40,164 bases of DNA from Acidobacteriota bacterium (GCA_020200155.1 JAIVJG010000173.1:1-40164); one strand, 5' to 3'. Positions 7,801-17,151 are shown, counted from the stretch's first letter. Notes: generated by a model from the sequence alone, not told the origin. Numbers and translations are program-made.

Positions 7801-8910
7801 TTAACATATTCGGGGCAACTGCTCGCCGACGAGCATGTCCACGATGCGCGTGCCGCCAAAATTCGTCCGCATCGAGACGATTCCCTGTGGCTCTCGCTTC
7901 ACCTCGCCGATGATGCAGGCATCCTGTCCATAAATGTTTTGCTTCATGCGAGCGACTATTGACTCCGCCACGTCGGCTGCCACGATTGCCACCAGCTTCC
8001 CTTCATTTGCGACGTAGAGCGGATCGAGACCTAAAATCTCGCACGCGCCCTTCACCTCTTCACGCACCGGAATGAGGTCTTCCAGAATTTCGATACACAC
8101 CTCGGAACTCATGGCGATTTCGTTGAGGGTCGTCGCCACGCCCCCGCGCGTCGGGTCGCGCAAACAGTGAATCGCATCTAACGAACTCTTGCTTCCAGCC
8201 TCTTCAATCATCTCACGGACGAGCGTGCCGAGCGGCGCGGTGTCGCTCTCAATCTCCGTCTCAAGCTCAAGCTCGCCGCGCGCAATCATGATGGTCGTCC
8301 CGTGATCACCGACGAGGCCGCTCACAATAACTTTGTCGCCGACCTGCGCCCGCGCAGCGGAGAGTTGTATATCTGATTCAATGACGCCGATGCCCGACGT
8401 GTTGATGAAAATCCTATCCGCGCTTCCCCTCTGTACGACTTTCGTATCGCCGGTGACAACCTGTACGCCCGCCTCCTCGGCTGCGTCGCGCATCGACGCG
8501 AGGATGCGACGCAAATCTGCGACGGGGAAACCTTCTTCGAGGATGAATCCGGCGGAAAGATAAACGGGGCGCGCGCCGCTCACGCACAAGTCGTTGACCG
8601 TGCCGCAGACGGCGAGACGGCCGATGTCGCCGCCGGGAAAGAAGACGGGCGTGACCACGTAAGAGTCGGTCGTGAAGGCTAGACGAGATGCGCCTGATCC
8701 GTTTGCAATCTCGAAGACCGCTTGATCCTCAAGCGCTTCGAGCAACGGGTTGCGAAGATACTCAAGAAACAGCCCTTCGATCAGTTCGTGCATGGCACGC
8801 CCGCCGCTGCCGTGCGCGAGCGTGATCTGTTCGTCACTGAATTTGTGTTTTCTCCGCCGCGCACGCTCAACGCGCGCGAAAAGTGGCGAGGGGCTAAAGT
8901 CGCTGGTCAT
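7801..8910 (-). CDS. hypE: Hydrogenase maturation factor HypE
   Basis: HypE dehydrates the carbamoyl group placed on its C-terminal cysteine by HypF to thiocyanate, the source of the CN ligands of the [NiFe] centre. The 369-residue protein has the PurM/AIR-synthase fold signs (LAHGSGGRAMHELIEG, FTTDSYVVTPVFFPGGDIG, DPTRGGVATTLNEIA) and ends in the diagnostic PRIC with terminal Cys. I chose the ATG at 8910, just after the hypD stop (5-base gap); the frame is open 113 codons further but that part overlaps hypD. Last intact gene of the hydrogenase cluster. Confidence 0.95.
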   Translation of the reverse strand: MTSDFSPSPLFARVERARRRKHKFSDEQITLAHGSGGRAMHELIEGLFLEYLRNPLLEALEDQAVFEIANGSGASRLAFTTDSYVVTPVFFPGGDIGRLAVCGTVNDLCVSGARPVYLSAGFILEEGFPVADLRRILASMRDAAEEAGVQVVTGDTKVVQRGSADRIFINTSGIGVIESDIQLSAARAQVGDKVIVSGLVGDHGTTIMIARGELELETEIESDTAPLGTLVREMIEEAGSKSSLDAIHCLRDPTRGGVATTLNEIAMSSEVCIEILEDLIPVREEVKGACEILGLDPLYVANEGKLVAIVAADVAESIVARMKQNIYGQDACIIGEVKREPQGIVSMRTNFGGTRIVDMLVGEQLPRIC

Positions 8911-8915
8911 CTTTA

Positions 8916-10070
8916 TCACACCACCACGCTCATTGGCGCGCTTTTGCTTTCGCCGTTCGATGTTGAACGCTCTGCGATCTTCGACAGCCGACCGAAGTTG
9001 TAGTAAGCGGCGCACGCGCCTTCGCTTGAAACCATGCACGAGCCAATCGGCGTCTCCGGCGTGCAGGCTGTGCCGAAGACTTTGCACTCCCAGGGTCGCT
9101 TCACACCTTTGAGAATCTCGCCACACTGGCACGCCTTCGGGTCGGCGATGCGCAGGCCGGGCACGTTGAATTTCAGTTCCGCGTCGAACGCAGCGTATTT
9201 TTTCTGAAGCTTCATGCCGCTGTGCGCGATGGAACCTAAGCCCCGCCACTCGAAATAGTCGCGTGGCTCAAAGACCTCGAAGAGCACTTCAAGCGCCTTC
9301 CGGTTGCCGTCGCGGCTGATGCAGCGCGCGTACTGATTCTCAACTTCTGCGCGCCCTTCCACGACCTGTTTGACGATCATATAAATCGATTGGAGTATGT
9401 CCAGCGGCTCAAAGCCCGCGACGGCGACGGGTTTGCCGTACTCGCGTGGGACAAATTCATAAGGTCGTGTTCCGATCACCGTGCTGACGTGGCCGGGGCC
9501 GAGAAAGCCGTCGAGTTGCAAGTCGGGTGAATCAAGCAGAGCTTTCAGGGCAGGCACGATCATGATGTGATTGCAGAAGGCGCTGAAATTTTCCACGCCC
9601 TCCTTCGCCGCTTGCAGGATAGTCATCGCAGTTGAAGGCGCAGTCGTCTCAAAGCCGAGCGCGAGCCACACCACCTGCTTATCAGGATTCTTTTGCGCAA
9701 TCTTCAAAGCATCAAGCGGCGAATAGACCATGCGCACGTCCGCGCCCGAAGCCTTCGCATCCAGCAGGCTCGTCTTCGATCCGGGCACGCGCATCGCATC
9801 GCCGAACGTGGTGAAGATGACACCGGGCTGCTCGGCTATCGAGATCGCATCGTCAACACGCCCCAGAGGGATGACGCAGACGGGGCAGCCCGGCCCGTGA
9901 ATCATCGTAATATTTTCGGAAAGCAAATCTTCAATCCCATACTTGAAGATCGTGTGCGTGTGGCCGCCGCAGACCTCCATGATCTTGAGAGGCCGGTCAG
10001 TCAAGTGTGCGATCTGCTTCGCCAGCTTTTGCGCGATGTCGCCTTGCCTGTACTCGTCTATGAATTTCAT
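8916..10070 (-). CDS. hypD: Hydrogenase maturation factor HypD
   Basis: HypD carries a [4Fe-4S] cluster and, with HypC, holds the Fe atom while CN and CO ligands are attached. The 384-residue protein shows the conserved motifs EVCGGHTHTI (about residues 33-41), HGPGCPVC (about 69-76), GFETTAPSTA, GPGHVSTVIG and the C-terminal Cys set (CQCGEILKG, CKVFGTAC, GSCMVSSEGAC). Length is normal for the family, with a short extra tail. It lies between the SIS-domain gene and hypE. Confidence 0.96.
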   Translation of the reverse strand: MKFIDEYRQGDIAQKLAKQIAHLTDRPLKIMEVCGGHTHTIFKYGIEDLLSENITMIHGPGCPVCVIPLGRVDDAISIAEQPGVIFTTFGDAMRVPGSKTSLLDAKASGADVRMVYSPLDALKIAQKNPDKQVVWLALGFETTAPSTAMTILQAAKEGVENFSAFCNHIMIVPALKALLDSPDLQLDGFLGPGHVSTVIGTRPYEFVPREYGKPVAVAGFEPLDILQSIYMIVKQVVEGRAEVENQYARCISRDGNRKALEVLFEVFEPRDYFEWRGLGSIAHSGMKLQKKYAAFDAELKFNVPGLRIADPKACQCGEILKGVKRPWECKVFGTACTPETPIGSCMVSSEGACAAYYNFGRLSKIAERSTSNGESKSAPMSVVV

Positions 10071-10089
10071 ACTCTCGCCTCCGTAAATC

Positions 10090-10782
10090 TTATGCTTCGA
10101 CCACCGAGCGATGTTCTAAGAATGTATGCACCATGTCCCACGTCGTGTGATACAGCGCGACATGCGACTCCTGTATCCGGTGAATGCTCGGCGTGGGGAC
10201 AGTGAGACAGAAGTCGAGCGCGCCGTCGGCGTGCATGGCAGCCATCTTGCCGCCGTCGCCACCTGCATAACCGACCGTCATGAGTTTCATCCGGCGCGCT
10301 GTTTCAAACGCGCGGACGATGTTTTCCGAATTGCCGCTTGTCGAGAGTCCGAGCAGGATGTCGCCTTCTCTGCCGAGCGCGATGACCTGACGCGAGAAGA
10401 TGTCTGTGAAGCTCACGTCGTTTGCCACCGCCGTGACCATCGCCATGTCGTTCGCCAGACAGATCGCGGGCAGCGCCTTGCGACCCACCGTGATGGGATG
10501 CATGAACTCGACGGCGATGTGCTGCGCGTCGGTCGCCGAGCCGCCGTTGCCGCAGACGAGCAGCTTACCGCCACGATGGAAGCTGCGCGCCATCTCAAGC
10601 GACGCCGCGAGAATTGCTTCACTGTTACCTTCAAAAAACTTAGCTCGCACCTCGTCGCTTTCACGCACCTTCTCAAGAAGCGAGAAACGCAGCTCTTCCG
10701 TCAGCTCCGGCGACTTCCTCTCATCTTCATGCAGGAATGGATAAAACGCGCGCGAAAAATTATCCCCTGCTGCCTTGCTCAT
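10090..10782 (-). CDS. SIS-domain protein, GmhA (phosphoheptose isomerase)-like
   Basis: A 230-residue SIS-domain protein with GGKLLVCGNGGSATDAQHIAVEF (sugar-phosphate binding loop) and LLGLSTSGNSENIVRAFE, both typical of GmhA, which converts sedoheptulose 7-phosphate to a heptose 7-phosphate. GmhA-like genes occur inside hyp clusters of several bacteria, here between hypC and hypD. Its role in hydrogenase making is unknown; it may act on a different phosphosugar. I prefer the ATG at 10782 because an AGGAG site lies 8 bases upstream; a TTG at 10809 would overlap hypC. There is no other heptose gene beside it. Confidence 0.85.
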   Translation of the reverse strand: MSKAAGDNFSRAFYPFLHEDERKSPELTEELRFSLLEKVRESDEVRAKFFEGNSEAILAASLEMARSFHRGGKLLVCGNGGSATDAQHIAVEFMHPITVGRKALPAICLANDMAMVTAVANDVSFTDIFSRQVIALGREGDILLGLSTSGNSENIVRAFETARRMKLMTVGYAGGDGGKMAAMHADGALDFCLTVPTPSIHRIQESHVALYHTTWDMVHTFLEHRSVVEA

Positions 10783-10801
10783 TTCGCTTACTCCTGAAAC
10801 C

Positions 10802-11062
10802 TTATTCAAAAGAGGTGCTGAACTGCTCTAACTCCGCCTGATACTCTCCGATCTCGTTCAACACGCGGAGCGTCTCTTCGGCTTCGTGCTCGTCAATCTT
10901 GCTCATTGCAAAGCCGACGTGAATCAACACGTAGTCGCCGACCTTCGTATCGTCGAGCATCCCCGTGTTGATGTTGCGGCGGACTCCGCCGACATCCACC
11001 TTGGCGATGCTGTTTTCTGCATCGACAATCTCTACGATCTTTCCGGGTATCGCTAAACACAT
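10802..11062 (-). CDS. hypC: Hydrogenase maturation chaperone HypC
   Basis: HypC forms a complex with HypD around the Fe(CN)2CO moiety and then binds the large-subunit precursor. The 86-residue protein begins MCLAIPGKIVEI with the essential Cys2 and contains the GGVRRNINTGML and VGDYVLIHVGFAMSKIDEHEA segments of the HypC/HupF family. It lies 6 bases after hypF and precedes the SIS-domain gene; normal length. Confidence 0.96.
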   Translation of the reverse strand: MCLAIPGKIVEIVDAENSIAKVDVGGVRRNINTGMLDDTKVGDYVLIHVGFAMSKIDEHEAEETLRVLNEIGEYQAELEQFSTSFE

Positions 11063-11068
11063 ATTTTG

Positions 11069-13387
11069 TTAGATCCTTCCTGATGCGAGTTGCGCGTTGG
11101 CGACCGCCGCTTGTCCGAGGCTGATGCCGCCGTCATTCGTCGGCACGCGGCTGTGTGTAAAGACCTCAAAGCCATCCGTCTTAAGCATTCGACACGCATT
11201 TTCCAGCAGCAACATATTTTGAAAGACGCCGCCAGATAGCGCTACCCTGTTAAGTCCCCGCTCAGCTCTTACCTGGCGCGCGAGTGTTGCAATCAAAGAG
11301 GCGACTCCGAAGTGAAACTTTGCGGAAACGATTTGCGGCGGGAGTCCGTCGAGCAAGTCTCCCACCGAGCGTTGAACAACCGATTTGGCACTGATTATGC
11401 GCCCACCTTCTTTGATCTCAAACTCGTACCCTCGAATGCAATCCGTGTCGGCTATAGCCTCCAACTCAATCGCCGCTTGACCTTCATAGTTGACTACGTT
11501 TCTCAGCCCTAACAGGCTCGACACGGCATCGAAGAGCCTGCCCATGCTCGATGTCTCCGGGCTGTTCGTGTCAGTTTCGGTCATTCGGCGCAGCGTCGTC
11601 CAGGCGCGTCTATCCAGATTCTGCACGAAAGGAATTTCCAGGTTCATAAAATCATCACCGAGAGCGCGATGCAGGTATACGGCGGCCATGCGCCACGGTT
11701 CGCGAATAGCCTTCGCGCCGCCGGGCATCGGGATGTACTCAAGATGCGCAATACGTTCGGCTGCCGTGAAGTCTGCGACGAAGAATTCGCCGCCCCACAT
11801 CCGCCCATCAGTGCCGAAGCCTAAGCCGTCCATCGCCACGCCGATGACTTCGCCCTCAATCATGTTATCGGCCATGCAGCTTGCGATGTGCGCGTGATGA
11901 TGCTGGACGCCGATTTTAGTCTGGTCGTCACCGAGCGCGAGCGCATACTTGGTGGAAAGGTATTCGGGATGCAGATCGTAGGCGACCACTTTGGGGTGAA
12001 GATGAAAGAGCCGCTTGTAATGTTCGATGCCCTGCTTGAAAGAGGAGAGCGTCTCAAGATTTTCTAGATCGCCGATGTGATGACTGACGAATGCATGAGT
12101 GCCGCGCGTTAGACAGAAAGTATTTTTCAGTTCCGCGCCGCAGGCGAGAATCTCTCGCTCAAATTTGAAACCGGTCTTAACCGGCGCGGGAGCGTATCCG
12201 CGCGAGCGGCGCAAGATCATCTCCCGGCCCCCGGCGATGCGCGCGACCGAATCATCCGTTCGAATGTGTATCCGCCGGTCGTGAAAGAGAAAGTAATCGG
12301 CGATTTTGTTTAGTCGTCGGACAGCCTCCTCGTCTTCGTAACAGACGGGTTCGTCGGAGACGTTGCCGCTCGTCAACACCAGCGGGCGATCCAGATTTTC
12401 ACAAATCAGGTGATGCAGAGGGGAGTACGGCAGCATGAACCCGAGCGTGCCGACACCGGGCGCGACTGCCTCGGGGAGCCGCGCATCAACTCTCTTTTTG
12501 AGCAGCACAACGGGTCGGCGCTCGGAGTTAAGCAGGGCTTCTTCCGCTTCGGAGACGCTCGCATACTCTCTCACGATCTCGACGGACTTCGCCATCAACG
12601 CGAACGGCTTATCTTCTCTGTACTTTCTCTGTCGCAGACGCTCGACCGTTTCACCGTTCAGCGCATCACAGGCGAGGTGAAACCCACCGATGCCTTTGAT
12701 GACGACGATCTGCCCGGAAGCTAGGAGTCGGCGCACGTGAACCGTAATCTCTGTGCCGGTGGCAAGCTCAACCGCGCGTCCGCTTGCGTTTCGTAGGCTC
12801 AGCCGCGGTCCGCACTGTGCGCATGCTGTTGGCTCGGCATGAAAGCGGCGGTCGAGCGGGTTCTCATACTCCGTGCGACACTCGGCGCACATCTCAAAAT
12901 CCCGCATCGTGGTCTGCGCGCGGTCATACGGAATGCCTTCGATGATCGTGAAGCGTGGCCCGCAGTTGGTGCAGTTGATGAAGGGATAACGGTAACGCCT
13001 GTCCTCCGGGTCGAACAATTCTTTAAGACAGTCGGCACAGGTCGCGATGTCGGCGGAGATAGGCGTCAACCTCTCTCCGTCCGCGGTGCTCTCGACGATG
13101 CGGAAGTCTTGATAGTGCGCCGCGTCTAAAACGTCGTGGCGCTGGATTGATTCGATCTGGGATAACGGTGGAGGGTTCGACGTGATCTCGTTGATGAATT
13201 GTTCGATGGCGCTGTCGTCGCCTTCAACATCTATGAGGACGCCCCTTGTGTTATTGAGCACCTGACCCCTGAGAGCGCGTTGGCTTGCCAGCGCGAAAAT
13301 GTACGGGCGAAACCCGACACCTTGCACCAGCCCGCGCACCAGTATTTGCACACGTGTGATTGGCGGGTGATGTTCGGCAACGTGCAT
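11069..13387 (-). CDS. hypF: Carbamoyltransferase HypF
   Basis: HypF makes carbamoyl-AMP from carbamoyl phosphate and loads the carbamoyl group on HypE. Domains in order in the 772 residues: acylphosphatase (about 10-100, GLVQGVGFRPYIFALA), two zinc fingers (CADC ... CTNCG and CAEC ... CAQCG, about 110-190), a YrdC-like domain (about 200-390, VVIKGIGGFHLACDA) and a Kae1-like C-terminal domain with HHHAHIASCMADN, GVAMDGLGFGTDG and ALSGGVFQN. Full length with no visible lesions. It follows hypB by about 30 bases. Confidence 0.96.
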   Translation of the reverse strand: MHVAEHHPPITRVQILVRGLVQGVGFRPYIFALASQRALRGQVLNNTRGVLIDVEGDDSAIEQFINEITSNPPPLSQIESIQRHDVLDAAHYQDFRIVESTADGERLTPISADIATCADCLKELFDPEDRRYRYPFINCTNCGPRFTIIEGIPYDRAQTTMRDFEMCAECRTEYENPLDRRFHAEPTACAQCGPRLSLRNASGRAVELATGTEITVHVRRLLASGQIVVIKGIGGFHLACDALNGETVERLRQRKYREDKPFALMAKSVEIVREYASVSEAEEALLNSERRPVVLLKKRVDARLPEAVAPGVGTLGFMLPYSPLHHLICENLDRPLVLTSGNVSDEPVCYEDEEAVRRLNKIADYFLFHDRRIHIRTDDSVARIAGGREMILRRSRGYAPAPVKTGFKFEREILACGAELKNTFCLTRGTHAFVSHHIGDLENLETLSSFKQGIEHYKRLFHLHPKVVAYDLHPEYLSTKYALALGDDQTKIGVQHHHAHIASCMADNMIEGEVIGVAMDGLGFGTDGRMWGGEFFVADFTAAERIAHLEYIPMPGGAKAIREPWRMAAVYLHRALGDDFMNLEIPFVQNLDRRAWTTLRRMTETDTNSPETSSMGRLFDAVSSLLGLRNVVNYEGQAAIELEAIADTDCIRGYEFEIKEGGRIISAKSVVQRSVGDLLDGLPPQIVSAKFHFGVASLIATLARQVRAERGLNRVALSGGVFQNMLLLENACRMLKTDGFEVFTHSRVPTNDGGISLGQAAVANAQLASGRI

Positions 13388-13420
13388 GAGAATCGTCCCA
13401 TCTTTCCAAACTTCAATTAG

Positions 13421-14095
13421 CTAAACCTCTTCGGACTTCGCAATACGTGCGGAGAGGAATCGCAACAACTCATCCATTCCCGCACCCGTCTTTGCCGAAA
13501 CCTCAAAGACCCCCATCCCCGGACGGACGGATTGAATATTGTTGTGCGCCGCCGTCGCTTCAAATTCGACGGCGTCGGCTAAATCCATCTTGGTGATGAC
13601 GCACACGTCCGCGGTATTGAAAATCGTCGGGTACTTGAGCGGCTTGTCCTCGCCTTCAGTCACAGAGAGCAGCACGAGGCGAAGGTCTTCGCCGAGGTCA
13701 TAGCTTGAGGGACAGACGAGGTTGCCGACGTTTTCGATGAATAGCAGATCAAGTTCATCGAGCTTCCATTCTTCAAGGGCGCGCTCGATCATCTGAGCGT
13801 CGAGATGGCAGATGGTGCCTGTGCTGATTTGCCTAACCGCAGCCCCGCTGCGTGCCAGTCTGGCGGCGTCATTCTCGGTAGCGAGGTCGCCGACGAGCGC
13901 GGCAACATGATACTGAGATTGGAGTAAGGTGAGCATTTTTTCCAGCAACGCCGTCTTCCCCGACCCGGGACTTGAGACGAGGCTCACCACCCGCACCCCT
14001 GCTTCACGGAAGCGTTCTCGCAGAGAGCGTGCGAGCAGATCATTCTGCTTCAACACGTTTTGTCTGACTTCGACGAGGCGAGGTTGTGTGCTCAT
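13421..14095 (-). CDS. hypB: Hydrogenase nickel incorporation GTPase HypB
   Basis: HypB is the GTPase that, with HypA, inserts nickel into the hydrogenase large subunit. The 224-residue protein has a P-loop VSSPGSGKTALLEKM (about residues 40-54), GDLATENDAARL, the ENVGNLVCPSSYDLGED switch region with the nickel-site Cys, and the guanine motif ITKMDLAD. The long N-terminal His-rich stretch of nickel-storing HypB proteins is missing, so it should not store nickel. It overlaps the hypA stop by ATGA. Confidence 0.95.
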   Translation of the reverse strand: MSTQPRLVEVRQNVLKQNDLLARSLRERFREAGVRVVSLVSSPGSGKTALLEKMLTLLQSQYHVAALVGDLATENDAARLARSGAAVRQISTGTICHLDAQMIERALEEWKLDELDLLFIENVGNLVCPSSYDLGEDLRLVLLSVTEGEDKPLKYPTIFNTADVCVITKMDLADAVEFEATAAHNNIQSVRPGMGVFEVSAKTGAGMDELLRFLSARIAKSEEV

Positions 14096-14439
14096 CCGTT
14101 TATCTCCAGCGCGACGACTTCGAGTTCTTTCCCCCGCACGACCTCAGAGGTGAGAGCGCCGCACGACCCGCAGCAGAATTTCTGGAGTGAGTCGAGCGCT
14201 GTTTCCAGATGGCATATCTGACAATAGACCACGACCGGAACCTCCTCGATGATCAAACTGGAACCCTCCAGCGGCGTGCCCGCGCAGGCCACCTCATAGG
14301 AGAACAGGAGGGCTTCTCGGACGACACCCGAAAGTTGACCCAGCTTGAGATGTATCGCGTGAACCTGCACCCCGCCCCGCCGCACGGCCTCCTCCGCAGC
14401 CATCTCAATCATACTTATCGCGATGGAAAGCTCATGCAT
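14092..14439 (-). CDS. hypA: Hydrogenase nickel chaperone HypA
   Basis: HypA delivers nickel to the large subunit. The 115-residue protein begins MHELSIA with the nickel-binding His2-Glu3 and has the zinc site CQIC ... CGSC (about residues 73-95). Length and motifs are standard. It overlaps hypB by ATGA and follows the yceI-like gene by 66 bases, so the hyp genes continue the operon led by the structural genes. Confidence 0.95.
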   Translation of the reverse strand: MHELSIAISMIEMAAEEAVRRGGVQVHAIHLKLGQLSGVVREALLFSYEVACAGTPLEGSSLIIEEVPVVVYCQICHLETALDSLQKFCCGSCGALTSEVVRGKELEVVALEING

Positions 14440-14505
14440 GTCCGCTGGAATACCGGATGTTCACACGTCAATCATCCGGCTGATACCCTCAAACGCTAAT
14501 CGACG

Positions 14506-15057
14506 TCACGCGTGTGCCGCGATGTCGAACGAGAACTTCAGTTCGTCTTTCATCTTGAGCGTGCCCCCAGCGACGGAGACAGGCTTGATGTTGTAATCGG
14601 TCTGCCGGAGCGGAAACTCGCCCTGCGCGCGCAGGCTGCCCTCATTCAATGTCAACCGCGCATCTATTGAGTGATCGCGCGTAACACCATGCAGCGACAG
14701 CTTCCCAGAAATTCTAGCCCGGTATTGCCCTTCACCAGTACAGTTCACCGAGATACTCGTGCTCATGAAAACGATCTCCGGGTAACGAGCGATTTCGAGC
14801 ACATCCTCCCGCATGGCGCGCTCCATCTCACGCCGATCCTTGTCGCTTACTTTATTGACCACGGCGAGCGAGTCGGCCTGCACGAGCATCAGGAGCGACG
14901 CTGACTCAAACGTGCCGGGACGGAAGCGAGCGTCGCCGCCAAAGCCGCAAATTGCAATGACGGGATCGTGGCCTAACATGGAGAGCAGCCCGTCAGCCGA
15001 CCCTTGCACGGTGAAACGACTTTGGCTGGCGTCTATTCGATAACGAACGGTGCTCAT
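14506..15057 (-). CDS. YceI-family lipocalin-like protein
   Basis: A 183-residue protein of the YceI family, beta-barrel proteins that bind polyisoprenoid or other lipids. Visible signs are YRIDASQSRFTVQG at the N-terminus, ISGKLSLHGVTRDHSIDARLTL and the ending MKDELKFSFDIAAHA. No signal peptide is seen, so unlike periplasmic YceI it is probably cytoplasmic. I start at 15057: its ATG overlaps the stop of the small DUF6893-like gene (TGATG). Its place inside the hydrogenase operon suggests a link to the quinone or lipid partner of the enzyme, which is inference. Confidence 0.85.
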   Translation of the reverse strand: MSTVRYRIDASQSRFTVQGSADGLLSMLGHDPVIAICGFGGDARFRPGTFESASLLMLVQADSLAVVNKVSDKDRREMERAMREDVLEIARYPEIVFMSTSISVNCTGEGQYRARISGKLSLHGVTRDHSIDARLTLNEGSLRAQGEFPLRQTDYNIKPVSVAGGTLKMKDELKFSFDIAAHA

Positions 15058-15164
15058 CACATTCTGCTGATTTTGATGTAGCGTTTGATGTCGGGCAGGC
15101 TCACGACGACTGCGGCGGCGGCCAGCAACAACGCTGCACTTCCGACAATTGACCACATATTCAT
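15057..15164 (-). CDS. DUF6893-like single-span small membrane protein
   Basis: A 35-residue peptide, MNMWSIVGSAALLLAAAAVV followed by VSLPDIKRYIKISRM: one transmembrane helix and a short basic tail. The SLPDIKRYIKI ending matches, from memory, the DUF6893 small-protein family seen near hydrogenase genes. A GGAGA site lies 9 bases upstream of the ATG at 15164, and the stop overlaps the next start as TGATG. An upstream in-frame ATG (15212) would add 16 residues. The single helix could tether the hydrogenase to the membrane, which is inference. Confidence 0.7.
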   Translation of the reverse strand: MNMWSIVGSAALLLAAAAVVVSLPDIKRYIKISRM

Positions 15165-15231
15165 ACCGGATGGTCTCCTCTCTCTTCTCTCCAGCGATTG
15201 ATTTTGCTTCATGGCAAATGCTCCCCTTCTC

Positions 15232-15759
15232 CTAAATATTACTCACGCGGTCGCCCGTGTGATGCTCCTCTTCGAGAATCTTCGTGACTAACGACTCGAC
15301 CACTTGGACGGCTTCGCCGACGGCGGCCTCGACCCGCTCGCTCAAACCCATGTGTCCATCTTCGGATTCAAGCGGCGCAGGCTCGCACCCGACCAGCAGG
15401 ATGCGCTTGAAGTGGCCTCCCATTGACTTGACCATCGCGAGCACCTTCATCGGGTTCATGCCGTGCGTCTCGACCATCATGCCCTCGGCGTCGAGGTTAT
15501 TCAGCTCGTCCAAGTCCGGCTCGATGGTATAGAGCGTGCCCGGTTCTCCGCCGCGCGGAGTCGCATCAATGAAGATGGTCGTCTCGTAGCCGTCGAGGAG
15601 CGCGTAGGCGAGATCGAAGCCGCGTATGCCGAAGTCAACGACGCGCACCGCGTCCGGCAATTCACGCCGGGCCAGCGCCCGCGCCACCTCGGAGCCGAAG
15701 GCATCGTCGCCGAGGAAGATGTTGCCTATCCCTGCGACAAGGATGCTCGCCTGCGTCAT
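15232..15759 (-). CDS. Hydrogenase maturation endopeptidase (HyaD/HycI family)
   Basis: This protease removes the C-terminal tail of the large subunit after nickel insertion. The 175-residue protein has the family start ILVAGIGNIFLGDDAFGSEV with the metal-binding acidic residue, DFGIRGFDLAYALLDG, IFIDATPRGGEPGTL and a later THGMNP histidine. Its target here is the 21-residue tail after the last His of the DPCLPCGVH motif in the large subunit. It overlaps the 108-residue gene upstream by ATGA. Confidence 0.92.
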   Translation of the reverse strand: MTQASILVAGIGNIFLGDDAFGSEVARALARRELPDAVRVVDFGIRGFDLAYALLDGYETTIFIDATPRGGEPGTLYTIEPDLDELNNLDAEGMMVETHGMNPMKVLAMVKSMGGHFKRILLVGCEPAPLESEDGHMGLSERVEAAVGEAVQVVESLVTKILEEEHHTGDRVSNI

Positions 15760-16082
15760 GCGCTGTTCACGTCACGGCCCGCGTGCGCCAATGGCGCAAC
15801 CTCTTCGGGGGAGAAGAAGAAGCGGTGGCCGGGCTGCCTGAGCATCCCAAGGTCTCGCCCCGGATCGTCTTCAAGGACGACCGCGAGATGTACTCTGTCT
15901 TCGTAGTCCTGCTCGATTGATTCGACGATGGCGATTCGCCCGGCGAGTGCTAGGTCGAAGATGTCGCCGCCCGCGCGGGGCCGCAAGCGGATGCGGTCGC
16001 CGATCTTGATTCCGACGCCGCCGACCTGCACTTCTTCCAACGGCGTCTTCTCTTCGAGGAGTTGCCATTCCCATTCGTTCAT
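15756..16082 (-). CDS. Conserved hydrogenase-cluster protein, function unknown
   Basis: A 108-residue soluble protein rich in acidic and Arg residues. A central stretch (VGGVGIKIGDRIRLRPRAGGDIFDLALAGRIAIVES) suggests a small beta-barrel, and LAVVLEDDPGRDLG ... PGHRFFFSPEEV follows. I do not recognise a named domain. It overlaps both neighbours by ATGA-type junctions, so it is translated in tight coupling with the 356-residue protein and the endopeptidase, which suggests a role in assembly or maturation of the hydrogenase (inference). Confidence 0.75.
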   Translation of the reverse strand: MNEWEWQLLEEKTPLEEVQVGGVGIKIGDRIRLRPRAGGDIFDLALAGRIAIVESIEQDYEDRVHLAVVLEDDPGRDLGMLRQPGHRFFFSPEEVAPLAHAGRDVNSA

Positions 16083-17149
16083 CGCTCATTTTCCTCGCGG
16101 GGACGAACCGTGCGCATCGCGCCGTGCATTTTCATCATCTGCTCTGCGGGCAGCCCTTCAGTCCGCTCAAGCATCCGGCGCGCTCGCTCGTCAACGCCGC
16201 GCATCTCCCGCTTCTCCGCGTCTGTCAGCGTCATGATGCGAAGCGTGAGAATCTCGTCAATCTCCGTCCCGTCAAAGAGGTCGCCAGCGCTTTCGGGCGC
16301 GATCTGCGGGTAGTCGTAAAGAATGATCGGGGAGGAAAGCAACATGTCGCGCTCCCCTTCTTCACCCACCAGGACCGGCCAAGTCCCGACGTTATGGCAT
16401 GAGGCGGCAATCTCCTTAAATTCCGCAGGCGGCTCCAGCAGCGAGACGAATTCGCCCCCATCGCGCATGCCTAAGATGGTGTGGGTCGAGACGAGCGAAC
16501 GCATCAACGCATCGTCGCGGCTTTTTGCTTCAGCGTCTTCAAGGGCCCTCCTGTTCAAGATACGCACGGTAACTTTGCACAACCCTTCGCTCACACGCCC
16601 GGCTGACACTTCAATCGAGCCTTCGATTTCTTGCTGCCTGCGGACGATCACTCCGACCGTATGCCCGCCCGGTTCGCTCAAAGGTTCTATCTCCCGGTTT
16701 GACGGGAAGGTGAAAGTCAGAGTTTGCGTTTGGGCCGCGAGTTCATGCAGATTAATATCCGGCAAGCTCACCTCGCGCTCGACGGCTTCCTGCCACGTTT
16801 GATAAATCTGTCCGCCGACCTCAAGCGTCGCGACCGTTTGGAAGTCCGGCTCCGCGCCTTCTGCTAACTCAGGAACGGGAGCGTTCAGTCGTCCCACCTC
16901 GCGCGTGAGCAGGTGCAGGAATCGCACCTTCACGTCGAAAGTGGCGCGCTCGTCTCCCACGATCAGGCACTCTGTCTGCATCGTCCAGGCTTCTGTGCCC
17001 CCTTGCGCCTCGCTGTAGCTTTGGGGGCACAGCGCGCCGAAGTTCCAGCGCTGCTGGTTCTTGACCGACGATGCGCGGTAGGGATAGAGAATGTACCCCT
17101 CGTAGAGCACGGCGTTAGCGATCTTTTCCACCCGGTCGAGATTCATCAT
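16079..17149 (-). CDS. Conserved hydrogenase-cluster protein, function unknown
   Basis: A 356-residue soluble protein starting MNLDRVEKIANAVLYEGYIL, with YPYRASSVKNQQRWNFGALCPQSY near residues 22-45. That start resembles proteins of unknown function that accompany group 1h hydrogenases; I cannot name a domain. No signal peptide or membrane helix. Only one Cys near the N-terminus stands out, so a metal site is not obvious. The ATG can be read at 17149 or one codon later. It overlaps the following gene by ATGA and is separated from the DUF6084 gene by a short heptad repeat. Confidence 0.8.
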   Translation of the reverse strand: MMNLDRVEKIANAVLYEGYILYPYRASSVKNQQRWNFGALCPQSYSEAQGGTEAWTMQTECLIVGDERATFDVKVRFLHLLTREVGRLNAPVPELAEGAEPDFQTVATLEVGGQIYQTWQEAVEREVSLPDINLHELAAQTQTLTFTFPSNREIEPLSEPGGHTVGVIVRRQQEIEGSIEVSAGRVSEGLCKVTVRILNRRALEDAEAKSRDDALMRSLVSTHTILGMRDGGEFVSLLEPPAEFKEIAASCHNVGTWPVLVGEEGERDMLLSSPIILYDYPQIAPESAGDLFDGTEIDEILTLRIMTLTDAEKREMRGVDERARRMLERTEGLPAEQMMKMHGAMRTVRPREENER

Positions 17150-17151
17150 GT